DNA of 12,211 nt, from the NCBI GenBank assembly GCA_021802375.1, contig JAKAAL010000051.1, positions 1 through 12,211 of the forward strand, in the 5' to 3' direction. This DNA comes from Bacillota bacterium. Lineage in GTDB: Bacteria > Bacillota_E > Sulfobacillia > Sulfobacillales > Sulfobacillaceae. Under the pieces are notes generated by a model. It saw nothing but the letters and a program-made list of their open reading frames with translations, was not told where the DNA came from and did no database searches. This document shows, piece after piece, positions 1-7,552 of the stretch. The translations under genes were made by a program, and so were the position numbers. The stretch's first letter is position 1, and each line of letters opens with the position of its first letter.

Positions 1-631
1 CGCCCATTGCCCGGCTAATTTGCATCCCGACGAGTGGGATCTGGGGCCCGTTTTAGATATGCTGGAGGATATCTATTTGCCTCGGGGAAGTGTCACTAAG
101 GACCAGCTGCAGGGGAACACTCGAGAAGAATTGGTTGAATTCTTGACTCAAGCAGGGGAATCTGCGTACGAGGCCAAGGAAGAGGAGCTGGGCGAAGAAG
201 CCATGCGAGAGCTGGAGCGGATGGTGCTTTTGCGGGTCGTGGATTCCAAATGGATGGAGCATCTGGACGCTATGGACAATCTTCGCGAAGGGGTGGGCCT
301 TCGTGCTTATGGCCAGCGAGATCCCTTAGTGGAGTACAAGCGCGAAGCCTATAACATGTACGCCGAAATGACGAAGGCGATACGTGAAGAGGTCGTGCGC
401 ATCTTGTTCCATGTGGAAATGGCTTCTGAAGAGTCGCTGAACGCGGCCGAGCCGGTCGCCCAGGTGGTAGACATCCCTTCGAATGTCGAGGTCGCTCCGG
501 CTTCTGGGCGGTCATTTCAGGTCATCCAGGGGGGGCGGCCCAATGATGCTCCGGGTGCTAATGAGCCGTGCTGGTGCGGAAGCGGCAAGAAATACCGCAA
601 GTGTCATGGTGTTTCTGAGGTAAACGAATAG
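1..631 (+). CDS. secA: Preprotein translocase ATPase SecA, C-terminal part (5' end outside window)
   Basis: SecA is the cytoplasmic ATPase that pushes unfolded preproteins through the SecYEG channel. Only the last 209 residues are present; the frame is open from the first complete codon at base 2, so the gene starts upstream of the window. The visible part begins in the helical wing/scaffold region (HPDEWDL) and runs through the helical scaffold block (RVVDSKWMEHLDAMDNLREG, then GLRAYGQRDPLVEYKREAY), which is highly conserved in SecA. A variable linker follows, and then the C-terminal zinc-binding tail CWCGSGKKYRKCHG (C-x-C-x8-C-H ligands), which in known SecA proteins binds zinc and contacts SecB or ribosomes and lipids. 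The stop is TAG. prfB starts 60 bases downstream, a common arrangement in Bacillota, and the two are probably co-transcribed. No frame damage is seen. Identification is secure. Confidence 0.97.
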   Translation, partial: AHCPANLHPDEWDLGPVLDMLEDIYLPRGSVTKDQLQGNTREELVEFLTQAGESAYEAKEEELGEEAMRELERMVLLRVVDSKWMEHLDAMDNLREGVGLRAYGQRDPLVEYKREAYNMYAEMTKAIREEVVRILFHVEMASEESLNAAEPVAQVVDIPSNVEVAPASGRSFQVIQGGRPNDAPGANEPCWCGSGKKYRKCHGVSEVNE

Positions 632-691
632 TGCGGTCACAGCCGGATCCGCTAGGGTGGCTAGAACGTAAAGTTGAGGAGTGGACGATTG

Positions 692-1823
692 ATGGTGCTG
701 GATGACGCCTTAGCATTGGGACAAGCGTTGAAGACGGTTTTAGACCGAGTAAGGGGGTCTCTTTGACCCTGATCGGCGGATCGAAGAAGTTGGGCGCCTC
801 GAGAGCGCGATGGCCGAACGCGACTTTTGGGACCAACCACAGCGGGCTCGACAAATTACGAAACAGCTAGGCATTCTGCGCGATCCTTTGGACACGTATA
901 GTCGCCTGCACAGTAAGGTCCAGGAGTGGATGGAACTCTTGGAACTGTTGCAAGGGGACCAAGATGAGAGCTTGACGCGAAATCTCTTGCATGAGGGTTC
1001 TGAGCTGATGGACGAGTTGCGAGCGTTGGAACTGACCTTGATCCTCACCGGGCCTTATGATGGCGAGGACGCTATTTTGACGCTCCATGCCGGTGCCGGT
1101 GGTACAGAAGCACAGGATTGGGTTGAGATGTTGCTGCGCATGTACCTAAGATGGGCCGAACGACGTGGCTTTAAGACGCGCATCTTGGATCAGTTGCCGG
1201 GCGAAGAAGCCGGATTGAAGAGTGTCAGCGTGGAAGTACAGGGACCTAACGTCTTTGGATTTTTGCGGCCAGAGCGCGGAATTCACCGCTTGGTTCGGAT
1301 ATCGCCATTCGATGCTTCAGGGCGCCGCCATACGTCCTTCGCCTCCGTGGAGGTGATTCCCGATATCGACATGGATGATAGCATTGAGATCCGACCCGAG
1401 GACCTACGGGTCGATACGTTCCGGGCTTCCGGGGCAGGAGGCCAGCACATCAATAAAACCGATTCCGCGGTGAGAATTACCCATCTAGCGACGGGAATCG
1501 TGGTGAGTTGTCAATCAGAGCGTTCGCAGCACGCCAATCGCGAGACCGCTATGAAGCTCCTAGTCGGCAAGTTGGCCGAACTCAAGGAACGTGAATGGGA
1601 GACAAAAATGGCCGAAGTGCGCGGTGCTCAGGCCGATATAGGCTGGGGATCGCAGATTCGATCGTATGTATTTCAGCCCTATACCATCGTTCGTGACCAT
1701 CGCACGCGATTCCAATTGGGCAATGTGGCGCAAGTCATGGATGGAGGGTTGGACGGCTTTATCGAAGCGTTTCTCCAGGCGCAGGCTAGGGGTACGCTGA
1801 GCTTGGAATCTGAGCAACCGTGA
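692..1823 (+). CDS. prfB: Peptide chain release factor 2 (RF2), made by +1 programmed frameshifting
   Basis: RF2 recognises UGA and UAA stop codons and triggers peptide release. The gene is in two frames: 24 codons from ATG 692 (MVLDDALALG...RVRGSL) end at an in-frame TGA (764-766), and the protein continues in the +1 frame from GAC (765), giving DPDRRIEEVGRLESAM and the rest, about 376 residues in total (E. coli RF2 is 365). Seen in the product: the stop-reading tripeptide SPF at about residues 204-206 and the catalytic GGQ at about 249-251 within RASGAGGQHINKTDSAVRI. The residue before SGAGGQ is Ala, the usual active form, where E. coli K-12 has Thr. A GAGGAG ribosome site lies 10 bases before ATG; TTG 689 is a possible alternative start. 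ATG 810 is only an internal Met, so a call starting there would lose about 39 residues. The stop overlaps the GTG of the next gene. Confidence 0.96.
752..767 (+). promoter_or_regulatory. prfB programmed +1 frameshift site (autoregulatory)
   Basis: The bases read AGGGGG-TCT-CTT-TGA-C. This is the classic RF2 recoding signal: an internal Shine-Dalgarno-like AGGGGG three bases upstream of a slippery CTT, followed by the weak stop context TGA-C. In known systems, scarce RF2 makes ribosomes pause at TGA and slip forward one base onto TTT, producing full-length RF2; ample RF2 terminates at codon 25. Spacing is identical to the E. coli site (AGG GGG TAT CTT TGA C); only the codon between differs. 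The downstream frame continues exactly as the RF2 family expects. Confidence 0.96.
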
Positions 1824-2497
1824 GTCGTCTGTTTTGGGTATTATTAGGCTTCATCATCCTGCTCTCAGGGCTGCAGTGGATGGTGCCAAGCTGGGTTGGT
1901 AGAGCTTCGGCCGCGTGGTTAGGGCAGCATTTGCATGGTCCTCGTCCTGCTGTGGAGATTAGTGCCATTCCGTTTTGGCGGCTCGGGCGTGGACAATTTC
2001 AGCTTTTAGTGGTGCGTGGTCGTGACTTGACCGTCAGCGGCATCGTTTTACATGCCGTGCATTTGACTTGGCAGAATGGCCAAGTGGGCCTGAGTGCCAA
2101 GGGGCAACCGGTGAAGGTGCTTCGGGCTGGTCGCATCGACGGACAGGTCAGTATGACCGCATTCCAGGTGGCCCGCCTTATTGACCAAAAGGGGATTTTA
2201 AGCAAAACCAGGGTAGCCTTCCAAGGGCAAAATCTCATGGTGTCTGGAGTCCTCCCGCTGGCGGGACGGCGCGTGCCGATTACCGTTCGCGGTCCGTTAG
2301 TGTTGGGGCACGGCGGAACGGCGGTAACATTTCGCCCGCGAGTCCTGGACAGCGCAACCATTCCCTTAAGCACCAGCATTACGGTACTGCAACTATCTGC
2401 TTTTCGATTGCCTATCGCACTGAAGCTTACACGTTTATATTTGCACCAGGGCCAATTGACGGTGAACTTCCAAAATCGTTATTTTCGAGCTCTCTAG
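1820..2497 (+). CDS. Membrane-anchored DUF2993 / LmeA-like protein
   Basis: This is a 225-residue protein with one N-terminal hydrophobic segment (about residues 4-21, LFWVLLGFIILLSGLQW) that should act as a signal anchor or uncleaved signal; the remainder is predicted to lie outside the membrane. The rest has the pattern of the DUF2993/LmeA family, lipid-binding beta-rich proteins known best from actinobacterial cell-envelope work: an 'IPFWRLGRGQFQLLVVRGRDLTVSG' type strand pair (split about residues 50-75), then short beta repeats, 'VSGVLPLAGRRVPITVRGPL', and 'TFRPRVLDSATIPL'. No catalytic residues are expected. The GTG start overlaps the prfB TGA (GTGA), which implies translational coupling to RF2. 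No independent ribosome site is obvious. Family assignment rests on pattern recognition and is moderately confident; the lipid substrate is unknown. Confidence 0.7.
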   Translation: MSRLFWVLLGFIILLSGLQWMVPSWVGRASAAWLGQHLHGPRPAVEISAIPFWRLGRGQFQLLVVRGRDLTVSGIVLHAVHLTWQNGQVGLSAKGQPVKVLRAGRIDGQVSMTAFQVARLIDQKGILSKTRVAFQGQNLMVSGVLPLAGRRVPITVRGPLVLGHGGTAVTFRPRVLDSATIPLSTSITVLQLSAFRLPIALKLTRLYLHQGQLTVNFQNRYFRAL

Positions 2498-2526
2498 CAT
2501 TCGAAACCTGCGTCTTGGAGAGAAGG

Positions 2527-3417
2527 GTGGATACGCCAGCAAAATCGACGAGCCGGATGGCTCTGATTTCGCAGTGGATTAGGGGCAATGCCCTCGACTA
2601 TCTAATGATCATCGTAGGCACCGGGATTACCGCCACGGGTGTGAATGCGTTTTACGTGCCCAACCAGATTTCCGACGGCGGCGTGGCGGGCATAGGGATC
2701 ATTCTCTTTTATTTTGCAGAAGTTCCCCTTTGGTTGACGCTCATCGCCTTAAACCTCCCGCTCCTGTGGTTGTCACACCGGCTGTGGGGCGGCAGGATGA
2801 GTCTGCGCACGCTGGTCGGCACCGTGCTGCTCTCGCTTTGGGTGGCCGTTCTCCATTGGCATCCTTTCACGCACAACATTCTCTTGGCCACCGTCTATGG
2901 TGGAGTGTTTTCTGGATTAGGCTTGGGATTGGTATTTCGGGCCAAAGGAACGACCGGCGGCACGGATGTCGTCGCCAGATTCCTTGCCCACGTGTTGCCC
3001 ATTAGCATGGGCCAAGGGATGTTGTTCATGGATGTCTTCGTTATCGCTGGGTTTGGCTTAGCTTTTAATCCCACGCATGCCATGTACTCGATGATTGCTT
3101 TGGTGATTTCGAGCCGGGCCATTGATCTTGTGCAAGAGGGGACCGACTTTGCCAGAGCGTTCACCATCATTACGCAGCATGCGGAAGAACTCAGTCAGCA
3201 TATTATTGGCGAACTAGGTCGGGGAGTAACTAGAAGCCAAGGCCAGGGGGCCTATACGGGAGAAGCGCGAGAAATTTTATTTGTGGTGGTGGGTCGAGCC
3301 GAGGTGTCCCGGCTGAAGGCGCTCGTCTATCGCATCGATCCTGAGGCCTTTGTCGTGGTCGGCAATGTGCATGAGGTGGTGGGCGAAGGTTTTCAGAGAC
3401 CTCCTTTAGAAGAATGA
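2527..3417 (+). CDS. YitT family integral membrane protein with C-terminal DUF2179 domain
   Basis: A 296-residue protein with about five hydrophobic segments in its first two thirds (for example ALDYLMIIVGTGITATGVNAF, the stretch around GVAGIGIILFYF, then LWLTLIALNLPLLWL). These carry the conserved YitT features NQISDGGVAGIG and FRAKGTTGGTDVVAR. The C-terminal soluble DUF2179 domain follows: RAFTIITQHAEEL, LGRGVTRSQGQGAYTG, then LKALVYRIDPEAFVVVGNVHEVVGEGF. YitT proteins are common in Bacillota, often in several copies, and their transport role is not settled. I chose GTG 2527 because GGAG (2517-2520) sits six bases upstream; an in-frame TTG at 2515 has no such site and ATG 2557 would trim the N-terminus further. 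The gap to the preceding gene is about 30 bases, so it is probably in the same unit. Confidence 0.9.
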   Translation: MDTPAKSTSRMALISQWIRGNALDYLMIIVGTGITATGVNAFYVPNQISDGGVAGIGIILFYFAEVPLWLTLIALNLPLLWLSHRLWGGRMSLRTLVGTVLLSLWVAVLHWHPFTHNILLATVYGGVFSGLGLGLVFRAKGTTGGTDVVARFLAHVLPISMGQGMLFMDVFVIAGFGLAFNPTHAMYSMIALVISSRAIDLVQEGTDFARAFTIITQHAEELSQHIIGELGRGVTRSQGQGAYTGEAREILFVVVGRAEVSRLKALVYRIDPEAFVVVGNVHEVVGEGFQRPPLEE

Positions 3418-3496
3418 AGACTGACGAAGAATTCCCGCTTGTAGAGCTAAGCCTCTAGATTGGCCATGCCGCCAGGCCTCAGTGCACATTTAACGC

Positions 3497-4300
3497 CTAT
3501 CGGGTCAAGTAATGGCTGCTAAGCCAACGCGGAAGGTTTCGGGCGATTTGACTCATGGCCTTGGTCAATTGGTCAAAGGGAGCTCCCTCGCTTAGCACCG
3601 TAGCCACGTAAACCCGGCCGCCTTCGCGATATACAATGCCGGTGTCGTGGCGGGCCTGATCGAGCGAACCCGTCTTGTGAGCGACGGCAACCGAACTTGG
3701 CTGGCCCACGTACCGGCCGGAGCGCGTCTTGTCGATCAGGCTTATGGGGCCCTGGCAACGGCTCAAAAGATTTACCATGTGCTCGGACGCCAATTGGGAG
3801 ACGCACTGACCGCGAGCCAGCTTTTCCATCACCAGGCTGAGGTCATACGCCGTGGTGTGGTTAAAGGTGTCGGGGCGTTCGGCCGGAATGCGCTGCAACC
3901 GGCGCACCAATTCCGTATTTTTCATTCCGAGGCGCTGGATCATTTGATTAATCTTGTCGAGGCCGAGATAATCGATGAGGAGGTTCGTGGCCGTGTTGTC
4001 GGATACGGTAATCATCAAGGTGGTCAAATCGCGAATGCTAAAACTTGCGCCTTGGCTAAGGTCTTGAAGAACGCCCGAGCCTCCCACTTGGTCTTCGCGG
4101 CGCATGGTAAGCATGTCGTCCAAAGAGGCGCGTTCGTCCTCGACACGACGATAGACTTCGGTCATGATCGGGACTTTGATGGTGCTTGCCGATGGGAAAA
4201 TATCGTGTTCATGATAGGCGAGCACGGCATCGCTTTCTAGGTCCTTGGCATAGATGGCGTAACGCCCCGGCAACTTGGCAATTAAGCTTTCAGCGAGCAC
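3497..4300 (-). CDS. Serine hydrolase of the class A beta-lactamase fold, no export signal
   Basis: A 267-residue protein containing the three active-site elements of the penicillin-recognising serine enzymes: S-T-I-K at residues 39-42 (nucleophile Ser39), S-D-N at 100-102 and K-T-G at 209-211. Spacing fits class A beta-lactamases. Two things are unusual. First, it begins MLAESLIAKLPGRYAIYAKD with no hydrophobic signal, so it looks cytoplasmic. Second, between the conserved G(M/D) after SDN and the TT before helix 8 it has the same length as TEM-1, and an ungapped comparison puts Leu135 where TEM has the deacylating Glu166. Classical penicillin hydrolysis is therefore doubtful; an esterase, amidase or peptide-binding role is possible. 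GTG 4300 was chosen because AGGAGG (4308-4313) lies seven bases upstream; TTG 4303 is only four bases away. It converges on the YitT gene and diverges from ribokinase. Confidence 0.85.
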   Translation of the reverse strand: MLAESLIAKLPGRYAIYAKDLESDAVLAYHEHDIFPSASTIKVPIMTEVYRRVEDERASLDDMLTMRREDQVGGSGVLQDLSQGASFSIRDLTTLMITVSDNTATNLLIDYLGLDKINQMIQRLGMKNTELVRRLQRIPAERPDTFNHTTAYDLSLVMEKLARGQCVSQLASEHMVNLLSRCQGPISLIDKTRSGRYVGQPSSVAVAHKTGSLDQARHDTGIVYREGGRVYVATVLSEGAPFDQLTKAMSQIARNLPRWLSSHYLTR

Positions 4301-4333
4301 CAAAAGACCTCCTTGTTGGAGAGATTTGATACC

Positions 4334-4342
4334 ATCATAGCA
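4334..4342 (-). promoter_or_regulatory. Extended -10 promoter element for the serine hydrolase gene
   Basis: On the minus strand this reads TGCTATGAT: a TGN extension directly before TATGAT (5 of 6 matches to TATAAT). A start of transcription about seven bases downstream (near 4327) would leave a short leader before the AGGAGG ribosome site. No convincing -35 hexamer is found 16-18 bases upstream, which extended -10 promoters can tolerate. Inferred from sequence only. Confidence 0.45.
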
Positions 4343-4390
4343 TGACGGAGTGGGCCGACAGATGAATCGTTAAAAACCGGAGGGGGCGCC

Positions 4391-5314
4391 ATGGCAGTCA
4401 TCGTGGTAGGTAGCATCAATCTTGACCTCATCGCTCACATCGACCAAATTCCCGGACCCGGGGAGACCAGGATGGCTGAGCGGCTGGAAATTAGCCCGGG
4501 CGGCAAGGGGGCCAACCAGGCCCTGGCGGCCAGGAGAATGGGAGCGTCAACGACCTTGCTGGGCACCGTGGGCGCCGATGCGTTTGCTCGCCAGGCGACA
4601 TTTCTCTTGCGGAAATCCGGCGTGGACCTCACCTATCTCGATACGGACCCCGATTTGGCTACGGGCTTGGCCATGATTGCTGTGGATGGCAACGGGCAAA
4701 ATGCCATTACCGTGGTAAGTGGAGCCAACCATGCCACGGATGAAAAGGCGCTGGCTCACTTGGATCGTTTGATCAAGGCCGGGGATTGGGTGGTGGTTCA
4801 AAATGAGATTCCCCTGGCCACCGTGGAGCGTGCCCTTTGGACTGCCCACCAGCGTGGGGCCAGGGTTATTTGGGATCCGGCGCCAGCGAGCCCCAAGGTG
4901 TCCAAACTCTTGTGGTCGACTGATGTGATCGTTCCCAATCAAGGCGAGGCGGAAGTTCTGTTGGCAAGTTCGGTAGCGGATGTGCGTTCGGCCAAGGCCG
5001 CTGCCCGTCGCCTTCGTGAAAACGGGGTGGCCGCAGCGGTCGTGAAGCTGGGTGCAGAGGGTGTCGTTTGGGCTACCGCGCATGGAGTCTTTTACCTACC
5101 TGCGACCAGCGTCTCTGCGGTGGACACCGTGGGCGCCGGCGACGTGTTTGCGGGAGCCTTGGCTGCACGGCTCGACCACGGGGACGGCCTGTCTGAGGCC
5201 ATCGCCTGGGCCAACCTGGCGGCGGGACTGTCCACCACACAAAATGGGGCGCAGCCCTCATTTCCGACTTGGGAGATCGTTCGTCAGTATGCCTATCGTC
5301 AACAGCAACATTAA
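4391..5314 (+). CDS. rbsK: Ribokinase (PfkB family sugar kinase)
   Basis: Catalyses ATP + D-ribose to ribose 5-phosphate in the cytoplasm, feeding the pentose phosphate pathway and nucleotide synthesis. The 307-residue length matches ribokinases. Seen: N-terminal GSINLDLIAHIDQIPGPGET with Asn10 and Asp12 for sugar binding; PfkB signature 1 SPGGKGANQALAARRMGA (about 35-52); and PfkB signature 2 DTVGAGDVFAGAL with the catalytic base Asp251. These details favour ribokinase over fructokinase or adenosine kinase, though relatives such as deoxyribokinase cannot be excluded from motifs alone. GGAGGGGG (4379-4386) precedes the ATG by four bases. The nucleoside hydrolase gene follows after 22 bases and would supply ribose, which supports the assignment. 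No separate promoter is clear in the gap shared with the divergent serine hydrolase. Confidence 0.92.
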   Translation: MAVIVVGSINLDLIAHIDQIPGPGETRMAERLEISPGGKGANQALAARRMGASTTLLGTVGADAFARQATFLLRKSGVDLTYLDTDPDLATGLAMIAVDGNGQNAITVVSGANHATDEKALAHLDRLIKAGDWVVVQNEIPLATVERALWTAHQRGARVIWDPAPASPKVSKLLWSTDVIVPNQGEAEVLLASSVADVRSAKAAARRLRENGVAAAVVKLGAEGVVWATAHGVFYLPATSVSAVDTVGAGDVFAGALAARLDHGDGLSEAIAWANLAAGLSTTQNGAQPSFPTWEIVRQYAYRQQQH

Positions 5315-5336
5315 ACTCAAGCATTACAGAGGAGCG

Positions 5337-6275
5337 ATGACCGTGCGATGCTATTTGGATATGGATCCGGGGATTGACGACGCGTTGGCCTTGGCCGTGG
5401 CCTTAAAACAGTGTGACGTGGCGGGTATCACTAGCGTGGCAGGGAATGTTGAAGGGAAGAAGACGTTTGATAACACAGGACGTCTTTTAAAAGTTTTTGG
5501 ACGACCTGACGTGCCCGTGGTTCCTGGCGCCACGAGGCCACTATTGCTTTTCGAGTCCATCTTTGCCGAGCATGTCCATGGTTCAAGCGGGTTGGACGGA
5601 TATCCCCTTTTAGGGGAAGGCGTGAAGGCTTCGTCGCGGTTGCCAGCGTGGCAGTGGTTGGCAGCGGGCCTGGCCGCCGAATCCAGGCCGGTTGATCTGA
5701 TTGCCACCGGGCCCTTGACCAACATGGCCCGGTTTTTGGCTGGCTTCGACAATGATGACTATCAACAGCGAGTGCGAGCAATTACCGTCATGGGAGGCTC
5801 GCTGTCAGGCGGGAATGTGACGAGCACCGCCGAATTTAATTTCTTTGCCGACCCAGATGCCGCGGATTTGGTTCTCGGTTCGGGCTGGCCCGTGCGCATG
5901 GTGGGGCTGGATGTGACCACGCTTGCGGGCATGCCCACCAGCGATTTAGCCCGGCTAGGCCAACAAGGAAGGGCCGGCGAAGTGTTGGAGGGCTTGCTGG
6001 GGTTTTATGCTCAAGCCTTGGAACGGATCGGTGAAGCGGTCGACCAGATTTATCTTCACGACGCGGTAGCCGTTGCCGCCGCGTGTCACCCAGAGAAATT
6101 TGTCTGGAAGAAAGCGCCGCTTCGAGTGGTACGAGAGGGCGAGCTCCGGGGGACGGTGGTCGAAGTTCTCGGCCAAAGCCATGGGCGACCTTTGGTCGAC
6201 GTGGCGGTCGACGTGGACCGCGAATGGTTTTTGTCCTTCGTCTGGGAAAGCTTGACGCAATATAAAACCGGATGA
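5337..6275 (+). CDS. Inosine/uridine-preferring nucleoside hydrolase (IUNH family)
   Basis: Cleaves the N-glycosidic bond of purine or pyrimidine nucleosides, releasing base plus ribose. The N-terminal calcium-binding motif is DMDPGIDDALAL (Asp8, Asp10, Asp14, Asp15), and the active-site pair His241-Asp242 lies in YLHDAVAVAA; these positions match the Crithidia enzyme almost exactly. Other family marks: GNVEGKKTFDNT, ATGPLTNMARFL and EFNFFADPDAADLVL. The length of 312 residues is normal. The frame is also open further upstream inside ribokinase, but ATG 5337 starts just before the conserved motif. The GAGGAG site at 5329-5334 is only two bases from this ATG; in-frame GTG 5343, eight bases away, may be the true start, changing the product by two residues. 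Ribokinase, 22 bases upstream, would use the ribose. Base preference cannot be read from sequence alone. Confidence 0.93.
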   Translation: MTVRCYLDMDPGIDDALALAVALKQCDVAGITSVAGNVEGKKTFDNTGRLLKVFGRPDVPVVPGATRPLLLFESIFAEHVHGSSGLDGYPLLGEGVKASSRLPAWQWLAAGLAAESRPVDLIATGPLTNMARFLAGFDNDDYQQRVRAITVMGGSLSGGNVTSTAEFNFFADPDAADLVLGSGWPVRMVGLDVTTLAGMPTSDLARLGQQGRAGEVLEGLLGFYAQALERIGEAVDQIYLHDAVAVAAACHPEKFVWKKAPLRVVREGELRGTVVEVLGQSHGRPLVDVAVDVDREWFLSFVWESLTQYKTG

Positions 6276-6279
6276 TAGT
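6252..6279 (+). promoter_or_regulatory. Possible internal promoter before the ABC ATPase gene
   Basis: TTGACG (6252-6257, 5 of 6 to TTGACA), a 16-base spacer, then GATAGT (6274-6279, 4 of 6 to TATAAT). It overlaps the end of the nucleoside hydrolase gene and would give the ATPase gene a leader of roughly 110 bases. The 119-base gap between these two genes, wider than others in the run, fits a separate start of transcription. Inference only. Confidence 0.35.
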
Positions 6280-6394
6280 AAAGTCAAAAAACTTCTATCG
6301 TTTTGGCAGGGATTTTTAACCTGGATGGGGAAGTCTACCTTGTTTCAAACGAGAGATTCAGATTCAGGTACTTAGCGAAGGAGCGGAAGCATCA

Positions 6395-7495
6395 ATGGCG
6401 AGTGTGCGACTGGAGCATGTTTTCAAGAGGTTTGGAAACGTGGATGCCGTCAGTGACGTAAATCTGGATATTGCCGATCAAGAATTTTTAGTGCTCTTGG
6501 GGCCGTCCGGCTGTGGAAAAACCACGACCCTGCGGATGGTTGCGGGACTTGAGGAATTAAGTGACGGGTCGATCTTCATTGGGGATCGGGAAGTGAGCCA
6601 AGTGGCCCCGAAAGACCGTGACATTGCCATGGTGTTTCAAAACTACGCCCTCTATCCTCATATGACGGTGTATGAAAACATGGCGTTTGGTTTGAAGCTC
6701 CGTAAAGTGCCAAGGCCCGAGATTGAGCGCCGAGTGAAGGAGGCGGCGGACATTCTTGGGTTAGGTGCCCTGCTCACGCGCAAGCCCAAGGAACTTTCCG
6801 GAGGTCAACGGCAGCGGGTTGCGCTGGGTCGGGCCATTGTGCGTGAGCCCAAAGCCTTCCTAATGGATGAACCCCTCTCGAACTTGGACGCTAAGTTGCG
6901 AACGCAAACGCGCGTGGAACTAAAGCGCCTGCATCAACGCTTAGGTGCCACGATTCTGTACGTTACCCACGATCAAACGGAAGCCATGACCATGGGAACG
7001 CGCATTGTCGTGATGCGCGATGGGGTGGTTCAGCAAGTCGACACCCCGGACGGGATTTACAATCACCCCGCCAACCAGTTTGTCGCAACCTTCGTGGGCA
7101 CTCCTGCTATGAACCTCTTGCCCGGCGAGTTGACCCAAAAGGGAGGAGCCCTTATGTTTCACACCTTTGGGCAGGACGTGACTTTGCCAGAGTCGATGAG
7201 AGCCCGATTGTCTCAAGCAGCGGGACGCAAAGTGACCCTTGGCATACGGCCCGAAGATGTGCACCTCTCTTCCGACTTTGTTTCTAATCACCCTGATTTG
7301 CAAATGAAGGCTACCGTGCGTGTGGTTGAGCCGATGGGCCATGAAAATATGGTGTATTTGGCCATTGGTGAGGAAACGGTTACGGCCAGGGCGAGCAATG
7401 ACTGGCATGCCGATCTTGGCGATGTGGTAACCTGCGCCTTTGACGGAGCCAGGCTGCATGCGTTCGATCGGGAAACTGAGGCCGCGTTAGTGTAA
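6395..7495 (+). CDS. Sugar ABC transporter ATP-binding protein, MalK/UgpC/MsmX type
   Basis: The ATP-hydrolysing subunit of a carbohydrate importer (CUT1-like), acting on the inner face of the membrane as a dimer. Seen in order: Walker A GPSGCGKTT (36-44), Q-loop Gln82 in VFQNYALYPHMTVYENMAFG, signature LSGGQRQRVALGRA (134-147), Walker B FLMDEP with catalytic Glu159, D-loop SNLDAKLR, switch His192 in VTHDQTEAMTMG, and a C-terminal TOBE/OB-fold regulatory region (about 240-366, including LGIRPEDVHL). The 366-residue length is typical. No permease or solute-binding gene is next to it, so it may serve several transporters as MsmX does in Bacillus; the neighbouring ribose and nucleoside genes suggest, but do not prove, a related substrate. 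GGAAG five bases before the ATG, or AAGGAG eleven bases before, can serve as ribosome site. A strong hairpin follows the stop after 17 bases. Confidence 0.93.
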   Translation: MASVRLEHVFKRFGNVDAVSDVNLDIADQEFLVLLGPSGCGKTTTLRMVAGLEELSDGSIFIGDREVSQVAPKDRDIAMVFQNYALYPHMTVYENMAFGLKLRKVPRPEIERRVKEAADILGLGALLTRKPKELSGGQRQRVALGRAIVREPKAFLMDEPLSNLDAKLRTQTRVELKRLHQRLGATILYVTHDQTEAMTMGTRIVVMRDGVVQQVDTPDGIYNHPANQFVATFVGTPAMNLLPGELTQKGGALMFHTFGQDVTLPESMRARLSQAAGRKVTLGIRPEDVHLSSDFVSNHPDLQMKATVRVVEPMGHENMVYLAIGEETVTARASNDWHADLGDVVTCAFDGARLHAFDRETEAALV

Positions 7496-7506
7496 CGAAG
7501 AGGCCC

Positions 7507-7552
7507 AAAAAACACGCCCCGTTCTGTAAGTCCTGGAACGGGGCGTGCTTTG
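7507..7552. terminator. Bidirectional intrinsic terminator
   Basis: A perfect 12-bp GC-rich stem (CACGCCCCGTTC at 7513-7524 with GAACGGGGCGTG at 7536-7547) encloses an 11-base loop. On the plus strand, closing the ATPase gene, the stem is followed by only CTTT. On the minus strand it is followed by six U's (A run 7507-7512), the better intrinsic terminator. It therefore probably stops transcripts from both sides, and the minus side is the stronger. Confidence 0.85.

Noticed and set aside
3442..3478. Short inverted repeats (TAGAG/CTCTA and TGGC/GCCA) between the convergent YitT and serine hydrolase genes
   Set aside because: Stems of only four to five pairs and no T-run on either strand; not convincing as a terminator.
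3647..4240. 197-codon plus-strand open frame opposite the serine hydrolase gene
   Set aside because: It is the antisense of a clearly conserved enzyme with catalytic motifs; its own product shows no family pattern.
5052..5336. Upstream extension of the nucleoside hydrolase frame into ribokinase
   Set aside because: The extension is the shifted frame of ribokinase codons, and the hydrolase family begins just before DMDPGIDDA.
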